Counted from the first letter of the stretch, positions 1 to 9,527 are shown. The stretch is DNA of 64,000 nucleotides from DAIOEK01 sp963721445 (GCA_963721445.1 CAVRIZ010000005.1:1178001-1242000); one strand, 5' to 3'. Notes: a model not told the origin generated them from the sequence alone. Numbers and translations: made by a program.

Positions 1-841
1 TGAAAACAATCCCAAAAGGTTGGCGGAAACCGATGAACGCCTGGCTTTGATCCAAAACCTGAAGAGAAAGCACGGCGGCAGCATCCAATCCATCCTCGAA
101 TTTAAAGAACTTACCCGGAGTAATCTGGAAAAGATCTCCCGCAGTGGAGAACGGTTGGAAGAGCTGCAAAAAGAAGAAGGTTCCGTACGGATCAAACTCA
201 CCCACTTTGCCAGGCAACTGACTGATGTTCGCACGAAGGCATCGCAAGCTTTATGCAATCAAGTGGAAATTCAATTATCTGAATTAAAGATGGATGGCGC
301 CCGTTTTCAGGTGGATATCCGCCACCAGACGGATAAAGATGGTTTGCTTTTACAAGACTCTCAAACCGTAGGGTTCGATCAACGGGGCGTTGACCAGGTG
401 GAATTCCTGATCGCTCCAAATCCCGGGGAGGGATTAAAACCACTGGTCAAGATCGCCTCGGGTGGTGAGACGTCCCGCTTAATGTTGGCATTAAAGCACG
501 TGCTGGCGAAGGAAGATCCGATCCCTACCTTGATATTCGATGAAATTGATCAAGGGATAGGTGGACGGGTCGGTTCGATCGTAGGAAAAAAACTCTGGCA
601 GTTGGCACAGTCACACCAGGTCTTCTGTGTCACCCACCTGCCACAATTGGCAGCGTATGGAGATATGCATTATCGGGTATCCAAACACACCAGCGCTGAC
701 AGGACATCAACCCGGGTGGAACATCTGGATAGAGCCGACCGGGTGGAAGAGTTGGCCGCCATGCTGGGAAGCACAACGGATACTTCCCTCAAATCGGCTG
801 AAGAGCTTCTTGGCTCTGTCGAAGATGACCGGAGAGGTTAG
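1..841 (+). CDS. recN: DNA repair ATPase RecN, C-terminal part (5' end outside window)
   Basis: RecN is an SMC-like ATPase acting in recombinational repair of double-strand breaks. The open frame runs in from the window edge (frame beginning at base 2), so the N-terminal half with Walker A is missing. The visible part holds the end of the coiled-coil arm and then the C-terminal ATPase lobe: the ABC signature KIASGGETSRLMLALK, Walker B TLIFDEIDQGIGG and the switch-histidine segment VTHLPQLAA. This order is diagnostic for RecN. The stop is at 839-841. The next gene begins 15 nt downstream on the same strand, so the two may be cotranscribed. Confidence 0.93.
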   Translation, partial: ENNPKRLAETDERLALIQNLKRKHGGSIQSILEFKELTRSNLEKISRSGERLEELQKEEGSVRIKLTHFARQLTDVRTKASQALCNQVEIQLSELKMDGARFQVDIRHQTDKDGLLLQDSQTVGFDQRGVDQVEFLIAPNPGEGLKPLVKIASGGETSRLMLALKHVLAKEDPIPTLIFDEIDQGIGGRVGSIVGKKLWQLAQSHQVFCVTHLPQLAAYGDMHYRVSKHTSADRTSTRVEHLDRADRVEELAAMLGSTTDTSLKSAEELLGSVEDDRRG

Positions 842-856
842 ATAAAGGTTCGTATC

Positions 857-1732
857 ATGGATAAACTTCGGATCTTACTCCTGGGTTCTCCAGACGTGAT
901 CTGGAGGGAAGAGTCGTATCCGATCGCCCGGCGCTTATCCCGGGCGTTGCTATTTTATTTAGCCTGCCAACCGGAACCTGTCTCCCGGGGTCAAGTATTA
1001 CTCTTATTTTGGCCCGACCTCGATGAACATTCAGCTCGTGCAAACCTTCGAGATCATCTGGGTAAACTAAGAGCAAACCTGCCTGATCCAGACATGGTTA
1101 AAGCGAGCTTGAATTCGATCTCGGTGGACTTGGAAAAAGTGGATGTGGATCTGTTGGAATTTACCTCCCTGGTCCGTTCCATTGGCAGAATTCCCTGGCA
1201 AATACCATCGGAGCAACCTCTACCAGACCAGATCTACCACTCAATGGTCAAAGCAATCAATTTGTGGCGCTTGCCGAATCTCCTGCAAGGATTCAATCTT
1301 CCCGGCTCAAACCAATGGTTTGATTGGGTGAACAAAACAGAACAAAACCTCCTGGGAATCCGGAATAACTTCATCCAGCGAATAGTATCCCATGCAGAAG
1401 CCAGCGGCGATTACATGGCCGTTGTCAATTGGATACGGCTGGCATTGGATGGAGATCCGTACAACGAAGATCTGCACCGGAAACTCATCGAATCACTACT
1501 CCTTTCAGGAAACAGGGCAGAAGCGATTAAGCATGGCAACCAGGTCAGGCAGTTATTCCAAAAAGATCTCGGGGAACAACCTTCCATCGAACTTCAGGAC
1601 TACATCCAATCGATAAAAAAAGAAATCAAAAACAATGAGTTGAACAAGAACTCACTTGTCCAAGACGATGTTAGGATTGGCAACAAGTTTCGTCGGCAGA
1701 GAAGCAGAGATCAACCAGATAACACTGGCTGA
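857..1732 (+). CDS. SARP/BTAD-family transcriptional activator, N-terminal half (DNA-binding + BTAD)
   Basis: The 291-residue product has an N-terminal winged-helix DNA-binding domain (about 1-95; RALLFYLACQPEPVSRGQ and SARANLRDHLGKLR are typical of the OmpR/SARP fold). A helical bacterial transcriptional activation domain follows (about 125-265; DPYNEDLHRKLIESLLLSGNRAEAI). In the family these domains are often followed by a STAND ATPase and TPRs in one chain of about 1100 residues. Here the frame closes at 1730-1732, while the ATPase starts in another frame from 1656 or 1668. A one-base indel between 1644 and about 1690 would join both into one protein. Two translationally coupled polypeptides cannot be excluded. 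A weak Shine-Dalgarno (AAAGG) precedes the ATG. Confidence 0.75.
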   Translation: MDKLRILLLGSPDVIWREESYPIARRLSRALLFYLACQPEPVSRGQVLLLFWPDLDEHSARANLRDHLGKLRANLPDPDMVKASLNSISVDLEKVDVDLLEFTSLVRSIGRIPWQIPSEQPLPDQIYHSMVKAINLWRLPNLLQGFNLPGSNQWFDWVNKTEQNLLGIRNNFIQRIVSHAEASGDYMAVVNWIRLALDGDPYNEDLHRKLIESLLLSGNRAEAIKHGNQVRQLFQKDLGEQPSIELQDYIQSIKKEIKNNELNKNSLVQDDVRIGNKFRRQRSRDQPDNTG

Positions 1733-4376
1733 TGTGCAGGGACGGGTGGCTCTGATCCGGGGAGAAACCGGTATTGGGAAAACTCGCCTGGTCTACGAAT
1801 ATTACCGCCGGTCTATCCGTCCGTATAAAATGGTCATCGCTCCTTGTCTTGCTTCCACTCGAACCATCCCTTATCAGCCATTTATCAGCTTGATTCGGAA
1901 TGATATTAAACTGCTGGAACGAGCAGGGCTTACCCCGGAAGATCAACAGAAACTATTATCCATTGACTCTACTCTATCGCCCAACCAAATAACTACCCAA
2001 AATGACCCCTGGCAGGAGGATCGACCCGACACTTCGAGTGTAAATGATCTGTTCAAGCGGTTCTTCCAGGGGATTGTCTCAAGAGAGCGGCTACTGTTGT
2101 TGGTTGATGACGCGCAATGGATAGATGAGGCATCGATTCATTTGATCAAATCGCTGGTTCAGAATCAGTATATTCCATCCAAGGCGTTCCTAATTCTCTC
2201 TTGTGATCTCAGTAAACAAAATCCCGGACTTGCCGAACTATTATCGTATCTATATCAAAAGAATATCTGTTCAAAGATAACCATTCAGCCGTTATCGATA
2301 CAAGAAACGACTACCCTCGCTTCAACAGTTGGACAACAATTATTCTCCGATGACCAATTGGAAAACCTGGTTGGTGATACGAATGGGAATCCCCTGATGA
2401 TCATTGAGATCATTCGATCTGTCCTTTATCATAAAACCGCCAATCCTAATGGTTCGAATCACAAAATCATTCCGGGAAGTATTCGCACTGTGTTTCGAGA
2501 TCGGTACAATCAACTGCCTGCGCTCCAACGGCAAATCCTTTCCATCGGAGCTGTCACCGGGACACGATTTTCAATTGAATTAATGGAATCGATCAGTCAG
2601 CATCCAGCCGAGGAAATTGTGGAAGGGCTGGAAGACTTGGAACGGATAGGCATCTTAAAAGTGATGGAAGATACATCCAATCATGAATATACCTATCAAT
2701 TTGCCCAGAATATTTTCAAAGAGGTAGTATTACTGGAAATGTCGGTTGCTCGAAAACGATTACTACATCGGCGCATTGCCCATCATATTGAACAATCCAG
2801 TCCGTACCCGGATGATGTGCTGGCGGCGATCGTGGCAGAGCACTATACCTCCAGCGGAGATCTAAATCTTGCGTTCAAGTTTTGGTTGAACGCAGCCAGA
2901 TATGCCAGAAGGCTATCCTCACCACAAGACGCGTACCGGGCGTTTCAGAAGGCAGAGCAAATCTTTCCATCGATCGATATGCAGATGTCGGATAAGGAAA
3001 TTCTCGAGTTTTACAAAGCCTGGGCAAAAGCAGCCTATCAAATCCAGGACAATGCCAATACAGAACGAATCGGCATTCTTCTTTTCCATATTGGCGAAAC
3101 CAGATCAAGCGCTATCCTCATGGGAAGTGGACTCTATCTCCAATCGATGGCTCGGTTCGGATTTCATGATTATCTGGCGGGATTAAATATCTGCGAACAG
3201 GCTCTGCGCTATTTGAAAGAAAGCAATGTAACCGCTGAATGGTTAAAGGCCATGGCAAGGAAATCAAAATTCCTATATATGCTCTCCTATATCGAAGAAG
3301 CGAAACAAGTCCTTGAAGAATCGATCCGATCCCTCCCGGAGATAATGGACGAGGAGATGCAATCTTCCGCGGGCATGCTCTACTATGACTATTCGACTGC
3401 GCTAACCCTATTGGGTTTTCCTAAAAAAAGTCTGGAAATGGCTGAAAAATCCCACCAACTATATATCCAAACGAAAGATCTCGAAGGCGAAGCGAAAGTT
3501 TTCGGACAGATGGTCCTCTCCAGTGTCTATTGCGGGGAAAACCTTAAAGCAGAACAAGAAGCGGATATCGGATTGGGTTTAGCCAGAAAGATATCCTATA
3601 CCCGGATGGAAGGATACATTCAGGCTTATGTTGCCATAGCCAGAACCGCATTGGGAAAAATGGATTTGGCCTGGAATAGCGCGCAACAAGCCCTGGATAT
3701 TAGCCGTCAGAATCCGTTTCCTGAGATCACATCCGCCGCTCTTCGGACCTGTGGTGATATTCACAGATACTTGTTGGATTACAAGTCAGCCATTGACTAT
3801 TACATCAAAGGGTATGAGGTTGAAGGAGATAAGATCGTCAAGTTTGACCACCTTGCCCGGAGAGGTTATCTGACCGGATTATTGGGGGATGTAAGAGGGG
3901 GAATGGAAATGATGGATGAAGCGTATCGTGCGTCTGCTGATCTGGGGATCGGAAGTGTCCGGATATCCTCCCGATTGTATCAATTCCTTGTCTTGAATTC
4001 TCAACGCGAATTGGAGAATTCATACCAGGAATTGGAGAGCCTGATCCAGGAGTCATCCGATCGAAATCTCATCATCCAATGGTGTGTCGGCCAATCGATC
4101 AAAGCGCGATTATTACTTTTGAAGGGTGATATCTCCGCAGGGGATCACCTGCTCGAGTTGGCTCTTCAAAGGGGATCACAGATCAATGGTATTTGGCCAC
4201 AATTGCTCTATCAACATTTCCTGGTGGACATACCCGGAATGATCCAGCCAGTGGTTATCTTAAAATGGAAACGCATACTCCAGAAACGATGGGAGACCTT
4301 GTCAGCACAATGCCAGGAATCAGTGACTCAGCCTCTGGTGATGAATTTCAAAGAAGCCATTGACAAAACAGATTGA
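1656..4376 (+). CDS. SARP-type regulator, C-terminal half: STAND/AAA ATPase with TPR region
   Basis: The 906-residue product begins with the block SFVGREAEI, typical for the start of the ATPase of SARP and LuxR/MalT regulators. Walker A is GETGIGKTRL near residue 38 and Walker B is LLLLVDDAQWID near residue 150. The remainder is a long all-helical TPR-like region (about 420-880) that in relatives binds ligands or partners. The start could be TTG 1656 or ATG 1668; neither has a convincing ribosome site, and an in-frame TGA at 1641-1643 blocks further extension. The preceding SARP/BTAD frame overlaps by about 77 nt, so this is most likely the second half of a single regulator broken by a frameshift. 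The regulated genes are not evident from the window. Confidence 0.75.
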   Translation: MSKTMLGLATSFVGREAEINQITLADVQGRVALIRGETGIGKTRLVYEYYRRSIRPYKMVIAPCLASTRTIPYQPFISLIRNDIKLLERAGLTPEDQQKLLSIDSTLSPNQITTQNDPWQEDRPDTSSVNDLFKRFFQGIVSRERLLLLVDDAQWIDEASIHLIKSLVQNQYIPSKAFLILSCDLSKQNPGLAELLSYLYQKNICSKITIQPLSIQETTTLASTVGQQLFSDDQLENLVGDTNGNPLMIIEIIRSVLYHKTANPNGSNHKIIPGSIRTVFRDRYNQLPALQRQILSIGAVTGTRFSIELMESISQHPAEEIVEGLEDLERIGILKVMEDTSNHEYTYQFAQNIFKEVVLLEMSVARKRLLHRRIAHHIEQSSPYPDDVLAAIVAEHYTSSGDLNLAFKFWLNAARYARRLSSPQDAYRAFQKAEQIFPSIDMQMSDKEILEFYKAWAKAAYQIQDNANTERIGILLFHIGETRSSAILMGSGLYLQSMARFGFHDYLAGLNICEQALRYLKESNVTAEWLKAMARKSKFLYMLSYIEEAKQVLEESIRSLPEIMDEEMQSSAGMLYYDYSTALTLLGFPKKSLEMAEKSHQLYIQTKDLEGEAKVFGQMVLSSVYCGENLKAEQEADIGLGLARKISYTRMEGYIQAYVAIARTALGKMDLAWNSAQQALDISRQNPFPEITSAALRTCGDIHRYLLDYKSAIDYYIKGYEVEGDKIVKFDHLARRGYLTGLLGDVRGGMEMMDEAYRASADLGIGSVRISSRLYQFLVLNSQRELENSYQELESLIQESSDRNLIIQWCVGQSIKARLLLLKGDISAGDHLLELALQRGSQINGIWPQLLYQHFLVDIPGMIQPVVILKWKRILQKRWETLSAQCQESVTQPLVMNFKEAIDKTD

Positions 4377-4384
4377 TCGGACAC

Positions 4385-4420
4385 TTTGTCCATGTTTTGT
4401 CTACGGGTCTATGATATAGT
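4385..4420 (+). promoter_or_regulatory. Candidate promoter with overlapping inverted repeat
   Basis: TTGTCC (4386-4391) lies 18 bp before TATGAT (4410-4415). An alternative extended -10, TGATATAGT, is at 4412-4420. A perfect 10-bp inverted repeat, GGTCTATGAT (4406-4415) and ATCATAGACC (4436-4445), brackets the predicted transcription start, as an operator or a 5' hairpin would. There is no downstream protein gene on this strand before convergent mutS2. Confidence 0.4.
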
Positions 4421-4426
4421 ACCTTC

Positions 4427-4516
4427 ATACGCTTGATCATAGACCACGCAAGGGAAGGGACCTTGCGGGAAGAAGTCGAGAGTGTCGCTTACACTCACTC
4501 TCGACTTCTTTGTTTT
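4427..4516 (+). ncRNA. Candidate small RNA of about 90 nt
   Basis: Between the promoter-like element and a strong terminator lies a non-coding stretch with two stems: GCAAGG/CCTTGC (4448-4453 with 4461-4466) and the terminator stem (4471-4484 with 4496-4509). It is short, self-contained and sits between convergent genes, so it may be an independent sRNA. I do not recognise a known family. Alternatively it is only the 3' end of the SARP-gene transcript. Confidence 0.35.
4471..4516 (+). terminator. Rho-independent terminator
   Basis: A 14-bp perfect stem (4471-4484 with 4496-4509) with an 11-nt loop is followed by TTTGTTTT. It terminates rightward transcription from the SARP gene and/or the candidate small RNA, facing mutS2. 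Confidence 0.85.
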
Positions 4517-4595
4517 AACCATGTTCCGGAGGGGAATTCGCATATAAAAGGCAACAGACCGACAACAGGATAGTATCCAGCAAGTGGCTTGATAA

Positions 4596-6992
4596 CTAAT
4601 CAGTCTTGAGGTGAATAACAGTTACTCCATCACCGCCTTCATTGTCCATCCCAGAATCAAATCGGTCGACTATAGTGTTTTGGCGGAGTGTTTCTCTAAT
4701 CACCTGACGCAGCCTCCCGGTACCCTTGCCATGGATCACCCTTACAAATGGCAAGCCCGAGCTGTATGCTTCAGAAAGATAGCGGTCCAATCGGTCGAGG
4801 GCGTCTTCAGCGCGCTCGCCTCGCAAATCGATCTCAAGACCGGTTGGCTTGGGCGATTCCTTCAACAACTTTTTAGGTTCGGAAGGCAATGGGGCGATGT
4901 TTGTTACTGCCTCTTCCTTGAGGGACTTCGCCAGGGATGCTCTCAGATCAGTCAAACGCGCTCGCATCCGAAGCCTGCCTACCTGCACTTCTGCTTCTTC
5001 TTCGCCCAGACTGGTGATCACGCCTTCCATTCCAAGGCCGGCTACCATCACTTTGCTGCCCAGTCGAAGCGCTGCCTGATGCGTATTGCTGACCGGTTTT
5101 CGTTCTGCCGGCTGATTGATCGATTCTTCGACCTGATCCAGCTTATCCTGGGTTGCTTTGACAATCTCCAATGGCTGATGGGCTCTGGCCAGATCTTTAC
5201 GAATATCTTCCATTGTCTGGCGTAAAAGATAAGTCTCTTCCTCTACTTGCTTCCGGGCGGTTTCCAATATGGACAATCGTTCATCTTCAATTTTCTCCAA
5301 CCGGGTTCGGAGGCTTTTTTCTGCGGTGAGATTCTGCAACGCGAGTTGTTCGGCTTCCGCGCGAGCCTCACGGGCTAGTTTCCGCTGCTGATAGATCTCT
5401 TCCAGTAGGTCTTCCGCCCGAAGCTCATCCGGGTGGATGGCTGTACGTGCCAGTCTGATGATCTCATCTGATAATCCGAGTCGTTCCGCGATGGCCAGCG
5501 CATTTGAACGACCCGGCAGTCCAAGCGAGAGATAATAGGTCGGTTCAAGTGTTTCAAGATCGAACTCAAGGCTGGCGTTAATAACACCCTGAGTATTGTG
5601 GGCAAATGTTTTCAATTCCGGATAGTGGGTGGCAACCATCGTTGTTACCCGTCTCTCCAACAAATGCTTTACTATCGCCATTGCGAGTGCCGCTCCCTCC
5701 TGGGGATCTGTTCCGGCACCAAGTTCATCCAAAAGTACCAGGGACCGGTTATCTGCTTTCTTTAAGATCAGAATGATATTGGTGATATGTCCAGAGAATG
5801 TAGAAAGGGATTGCTCTATCGATTGCTCGTCACCGATATCCGCAAAGATATGGTCAAATACGCTGATCTTCGAGCCAGATAAAGCCGGGATATGCAAACC
5901 GGATTGAGCCATGACAGCCAGTAATCCGACTGTTTTTAAAGTGACCGTCTTCCCGCCGGTATTGGGTCCGGTGATGATCAAAGCATAGGTTTGATTGTCT
6001 AGCTCCAGATCAATCGGAACGACCGAACCAGGATCAAGGAGGGGGTGTCGCGCACGGATCAATTGGATCGTGCTGCCTGGATGCCCTTCTGCTTTGCGGG
6101 GATGGAACGGAACCAATATTGGTTCCACCGCAGTCAGATAATCAGCATAACGAGCGCGAGCCAGGATAACATCCAGATCCGCGAAGACCTCAATTAATCC
6201 ACTGATCGCCTCTGCATGTAACCCAACCTGCGTAGAAAGTTCCGCCAGGATGCGGCGCTCTTCATCCCGTTCAGATAATTGAATTTCCCGATATTGATTA
6301 TTCAGTTCAACCACTGCCAGCGGTTCAACAAAAAGCGTCGCACCGGATGAGGATTGATCGTGAATGATCGATTTTAGTTGCCCTTTGAACTCTGACCGCA
6401 ATGGAATCACATATCGTCCATCCCGCTGGGTGATGATAGCCTCTTGAAGCATGGGGGCATGGCGGGTGTCATTAATGATCCGTTCCAATTTCCCGAGTAA
6501 TCGCTCATGGCAAACTTTGATTTCTCGTCTGATCGAACCCAACTGCTCCGATGCGTTGTCCGAAATATCACCCCGGTCGGTCACACATCGGCTGATGGAA
6601 TCAATGAGTCCGACCGGTATTTCCAATCCCTGCAGTATCAACGCGAGGCTTGCGTAATTAGTCTGAATTTTTTCGAATGCCCTCAGAACTGTACGGGCAA
6701 CGATGAGAGAGTTCTTGATCTCCAATAATTCTTCCTGGCTAAGGACTCCCCCCCTTGACGCCAATGAGCAGCTCCCGCGAATATCGGTAAGCCCACCCAG
6801 GCTAAGGTCACTGGTCGTGGCAAGCAAGAGGCGTGCTTCAGTGGTCTGTTTTAACCAGAGGGTCGCCAATGCAATATCTCTGGTCGGCCGCGTTTTTAAT
6901 GCCAACTCATGAGAGGCGGAAAAATGGGTATGGCCGGCCAGAGCGGCTCGAATTTTCGGAAATTCCAATAACTGCAGCGTCTTCTCATTCAT
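4596..6992 (-). CDS. mutS2: Endonuclease MutS2 with Smr domain
   Basis: MutS2 is an ABC-type ATPase implicated in suppression of recombination and in rescue of collided ribosomes. The 798-residue protein has the family's usual length. It has the MutS core/lever region, Walker A GPNTGGKTVTLKT (about residue 338), Walker B LVLLDELGAGTDPQEGAAL (about 415), a coiled-coil arm (about 515-610), a KOW-like segment (GSKVMVAGLGMEGVI) and a C-terminal Smr nuclease domain with LDLRG and HGKGTGRLR. The ATG at 6992 has no Shine-Dalgarno. Instead an extended -10 (TGATATTCT, minus strand 7008-7000) ends 7 nt upstream, which suggests a leaderless mRNA. Convergent with the upstream small RNA region and divergent from the flavoprotein gene. 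Confidence 0.96.
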   Translation of the reverse strand: MNEKTLQLLEFPKIRAALAGHTHFSASHELALKTRPTRDIALATLWLKQTTEARLLLATTSDLSLGGLTDIRGSCSLASRGGVLSQEELLEIKNSLIVARTVLRAFEKIQTNYASLALILQGLEIPVGLIDSISRCVTDRGDISDNASEQLGSIRREIKVCHERLLGKLERIINDTRHAPMLQEAIITQRDGRYVIPLRSEFKGQLKSIIHDQSSSGATLFVEPLAVVELNNQYREIQLSERDEERRILAELSTQVGLHAEAISGLIEVFADLDVILARARYADYLTAVEPILVPFHPRKAEGHPGSTIQLIRARHPLLDPGSVVPIDLELDNQTYALIITGPNTGGKTVTLKTVGLLAVMAQSGLHIPALSGSKISVFDHIFADIGDEQSIEQSLSTFSGHITNIILILKKADNRSLVLLDELGAGTDPQEGAALAMAIVKHLLERRVTTMVATHYPELKTFAHNTQGVINASLEFDLETLEPTYYLSLGLPGRSNALAIAERLGLSDEIIRLARTAIHPDELRAEDLLEEIYQQRKLAREARAEAEQLALQNLTAEKSLRTRLEKIEDERLSILETARKQVEEETYLLRQTMEDIRKDLARAHQPLEIVKATQDKLDQVEESINQPAERKPVSNTHQAALRLGSKVMVAGLGMEGVITSLGEEEAEVQVGRLRMRARLTDLRASLAKSLKEEAVTNIAPLPSEPKKLLKESPKPTGLEIDLRGERAEDALDRLDRYLSEAYSSGLPFVRVIHGKGTGRLRQVIRETLRQNTIVDRFDSGMDNEGGDGVTVIHLKTD

Positions 6993-6999
6993 GGAATTA

Positions 7000-7008
7000 A
7001 GAATATCA
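7000..7008 (-). promoter_or_regulatory. Extended -10 of mutS2 (leaderless)
   Basis: On the minus strand TGA-TATTCT runs 7008 to 7000, with 7 nt before the mutS2 ATG at 6992. The -35 match is poor, as is usual with extended -10 promoters. Initiation about 7 nt downstream would place the RNA 5' end at the start codon. Confidence 0.5.
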
Positions 7009-7152
7009 TGGATTGCAACCAGCGAGTAGGATCATTCCGGTCTGGTTATTAAGACATAAATCGTGCACAATTTTCTCCCGGTTTTCGTATACTATATATG
7101 CGAATTTGTCCTAAAGTCTCTGTCATTAACAAATTTATAAAGGAAAGCTCCA

Positions 7153-8658
7153 ATGTCACAAGAAACCAAAAAATCGGTCATTATCATTGGCGCCGGCATA
7201 GCCGGACTCGCAACCGGGATCTTTGCACAGCGTAACGGTTACCAGAGTCAGATCTTTGAGTTGCACAGTCTACCTGGCGGGCTGATGACCGGATGGAAAC
7301 GCAAAGGATATACCATTGATGGTTGTATTCATTGGCTTACGGGATCAAATCCAAAATCAAATTTTTACAAAGGTTGGACCGATCTTGGCATACTGCAACC
7401 GGATACGGAGGTCATCAACCCGGAAGAATTTATGCGTCTGGTATCTCGAGATGGAGAAGTGGTCCACTTCTATCGCAACATAGACCGATTCGAAGAACAT
7501 TGGTTGGACATAGCTCCTGAGGATGAGAAAGTGATCCGGGATCTTTGCAACGCGAGTAGAAAGATGATCGGTTTCAACCCGCCTGTTTCAGGAAGCGGCG
7601 GATTCTTGCAGACCATTTTGAACTCTGTGAAGTTCTTACCTGCTTTACTATCCAAACTGCCTACCATCCGGAAATACGCAATCATGACTGTGGGACAGTT
7701 AGGCAATAAATTTAAAAATCCGTTATTACGTAGGTTTTTCGATGAGCTTTGGATTCCAGAGATGAGTGCCGCTGGATTAATATTCGTGATGGCTTATCTG
7801 AATGAAGCAGATGCCGGCTATCCGCTTGGAGGTTCAATCCCCATGGCGGAAAGATCAGAGCGCCGGTTCCTCGACCTTGGCGGTCAGATTCAATACAACA
7901 GCCGGGTGGAAAAAATCCTGGTTGAAAACAACCAGGCGGTTGGAATTCAGCTTATAGATGGAACAGAATATCGGGCGGATTATGTCATCTCTGCGGCTGA
8001 CGGACATGCGACCATATATCAGATGCTGGATGGCAAGTATGTGGATGCCAAGATCACCAAAGTATATGATACATACCCTCTTTTCCCAGCGATCTTGTTG
8101 GTCGGAGTTGGAGTGAACAGGACTTTTCCGGAACTTCCTGCATTAAATGGTGGTATCAGCTTTGGATTGAAACAACCAATCAAGATAGGAAAACGAGAAG
8201 TCGATCACCTCGAGATGATGATCTATAACTTTGACCCGACCCTTGCTCCAGCCGGGAAGACTGTTTTAAACTGTGCAATCTCGACCGAATACCAGTATTG
8301 GAAAGATCTGGCCGCTGAACCAGAACGGTATAAAGCAGAAAAAGACCAAATAGGTGTGGAAGTGATCAAACGCCTGAATGAGTTTTTCCCGGGTCTTGAA
8401 GCCCAAATCGAGATGGCTGATGTAGCTACGCCCATCACTTTCGAGCGTTTTACTGGGAACTGGCAGGGAAGTTTCGAGGGATTCCTGCCAACGCCAGGGA
8501 ACATGATGGGATCGATACCAAAAACCCTGCCAGGATTGGATCATTTCTATATGGCCGGGCAATGGGTCCAGGCTGGGGGTGGCTTACCCGCCGGATTAAT
8601 TACCGGTCAGGATGTGGTGACCCGGATGTGTAAAGCCGATGGTAAACGGTTCGTATAA
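7153..8658 (+). CDS. CrtI/CrtISO-like FAD-dependent oxidoreductase
   Basis: The 501-residue flavoprotein begins with a dinucleotide-binding motif IIIGAGIAGLATGIFAQRNG (residues 10-29), followed by ELHSLPGGLMTGWKRKGYTIDGC, the pattern of the phytoene desaturase/carotenoid isomerase/retinol saturase family. The C-terminus has the matching FAD segment (FYMAGQWVQAGGGLPAGL). No carotenoid genes are adjacent, so the substrate is unknown; Anaerolineae often carry such homologues outside pigment clusters. A Shine-Dalgarno AAAGGAAAG precedes the ATG. A TATACT box at 7088-7093 may be the -10, giving a leader of about 55 nt. Confidence 0.85.
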   Translation: MSQETKKSVIIIGAGIAGLATGIFAQRNGYQSQIFELHSLPGGLMTGWKRKGYTIDGCIHWLTGSNPKSNFYKGWTDLGILQPDTEVINPEEFMRLVSRDGEVVHFYRNIDRFEEHWLDIAPEDEKVIRDLCNASRKMIGFNPPVSGSGGFLQTILNSVKFLPALLSKLPTIRKYAIMTVGQLGNKFKNPLLRRFFDELWIPEMSAAGLIFVMAYLNEADAGYPLGGSIPMAERSERRFLDLGGQIQYNSRVEKILVENNQAVGIQLIDGTEYRADYVISAADGHATIYQMLDGKYVDAKITKVYDTYPLFPAILLVGVGVNRTFPELPALNGGISFGLKQPIKIGKREVDHLEMMIYNFDPTLAPAGKTVLNCAISTEYQYWKDLAAEPERYKAEKDQIGVEVIKRLNEFFPGLEAQIEMADVATPITFERFTGNWQGSFEGFLPTPGNMMGSIPKTLPGLDHFYMAGQWVQAGGGLPAGLITGQDVVTRMCKADGKRFV

Positions 8659-8669
8659 ATTATTTCGCG

Positions 8670-9527
8670 CTAAGGGGTTGGGATGGTCGGCAGGGCTGTT
8701 TTTGTTGGCCTTACTGTTGGGGTTGACGTGGCCGGATAGTCTACCACGGACACTTCGTACAGCTGTAGATCAGAGAACTGGATCGTCACCGCCGAGGTTG
8801 CATTGGATGAGGTAAAGAATCCAATTCCTCCCGCTGTCGGAGCCAGTTTTTGTGAAGCTTGAAATGCATTATTCAAGTATATTCGTACTAATCCACCCCC
8901 TACCCACAGTCCAACCCGAAATGGCACGCCGGGAGTCCGGGCAGCCTGAGCGCTGGCTGCCCAATCTGTTAAAGCACTTACCTTGCCATTGCTGACTTTT
9001 TCGATGCGGAATAATCCACCACAGTTGAATACCACACGGTGGTATGTCCTGTCGTTTGTCGCCCAAAAAACCACCCCGAATGTATCCTCCCGTTTACACA
9101 GGCTGGCTGTTATGGATACTTCCAGGTAGAAATCATCAGTAAATGTATCTGTTCGTAAACTGGTCAATGTCCCACCCGGGGAAGCCACGGCCAGGTTGAT
9201 GGATCCATCTCCGAAATCAATATTTCCAGCCGGAAACGCACCATGGATCCAATCAGATTGGATCTCAAATTGGTCGTCAATGACGAGATTCCCGTATTGG
9301 ATGGATGCGTCTGGAGTGGAGCTCGGTTTGATGGTTATCTGACGGGTCGGTGTGGAAGTTGCCGGAAACCAGACTATGGTTGCGGAAGGTGTTTGGGTGA
9401 CTTGTAAAACCGTGGGTGTCATTTCAGGTGCCACCTCCCTGGGCAACGAACAACCAGCCAGGGCAGATAATAAGAACATCGTCACAAATATACAAGCCAA
9501 GGGAACCTGCCTATTTCGGATTAGCAT
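8670..9527 (-). CDS. Lipoprotein with concanavalin/LamG-like sandwich domain
   Basis: The product starts MLIRNRQVPLACIFVTMFLL and has a lipobox LSALAGC, so it is an exported lipid-anchored protein of about 285 residues. A Thr/Pro-rich spacer (about 30-70) leads to a beta-rich domain (about 80-265) with FDDFYLEVSITASLC and YHRVVFNCGGLFRIEKV, similar to the LamG/DUF1080 jelly-roll seen in carbohydrate-binding or sensor proteins. The tail is again Thr/Pro rich. The start at 9527 is preferred over an upstream start at 9563 because it gives a short n-region and because TATAAT (minus strand 9539-9534) ends 6 nt before it. Convergent with the flavoprotein gene. Confidence 0.72.
   Translation of the reverse strand: MLIRNRQVPLACIFVTMFLLSALAGCSLPREVAPEMTPTVLQVTQTPSATIVWFPATSTPTRQITIKPSSTPDASIQYGNLVIDDQFEIQSDWIHGAFPAGNIDFGDGSINLAVASPGGTLTSLRTDTFTDDFYLEVSITASLCKREDTFGVVFWATNDRTYHRVVFNCGGLFRIEKVSNGKVSALTDWAASAQAARTPGVPFRVGLWVGGGLVRIYLNNAFQASQKLAPTAGGIGFFTSSNATSAVTIQFSDLQLYEVSVVDYPATSTPTVRPTKTALPTIPTP

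Noticed and set aside
1613..1643. A7 run in the SARP gene as a programmed -1 frameshift site
   Set aside because: A -1 shift there leads to the wrong frame, and a +1 shift at this place would meet TGA at 1641-1643. The frame change must occur later.
4611..5225. 204-codon plus-strand frame opposite mutS2
   Set aside because: It is antisense to the Smr/KOW part of mutS2 and shows no domain.
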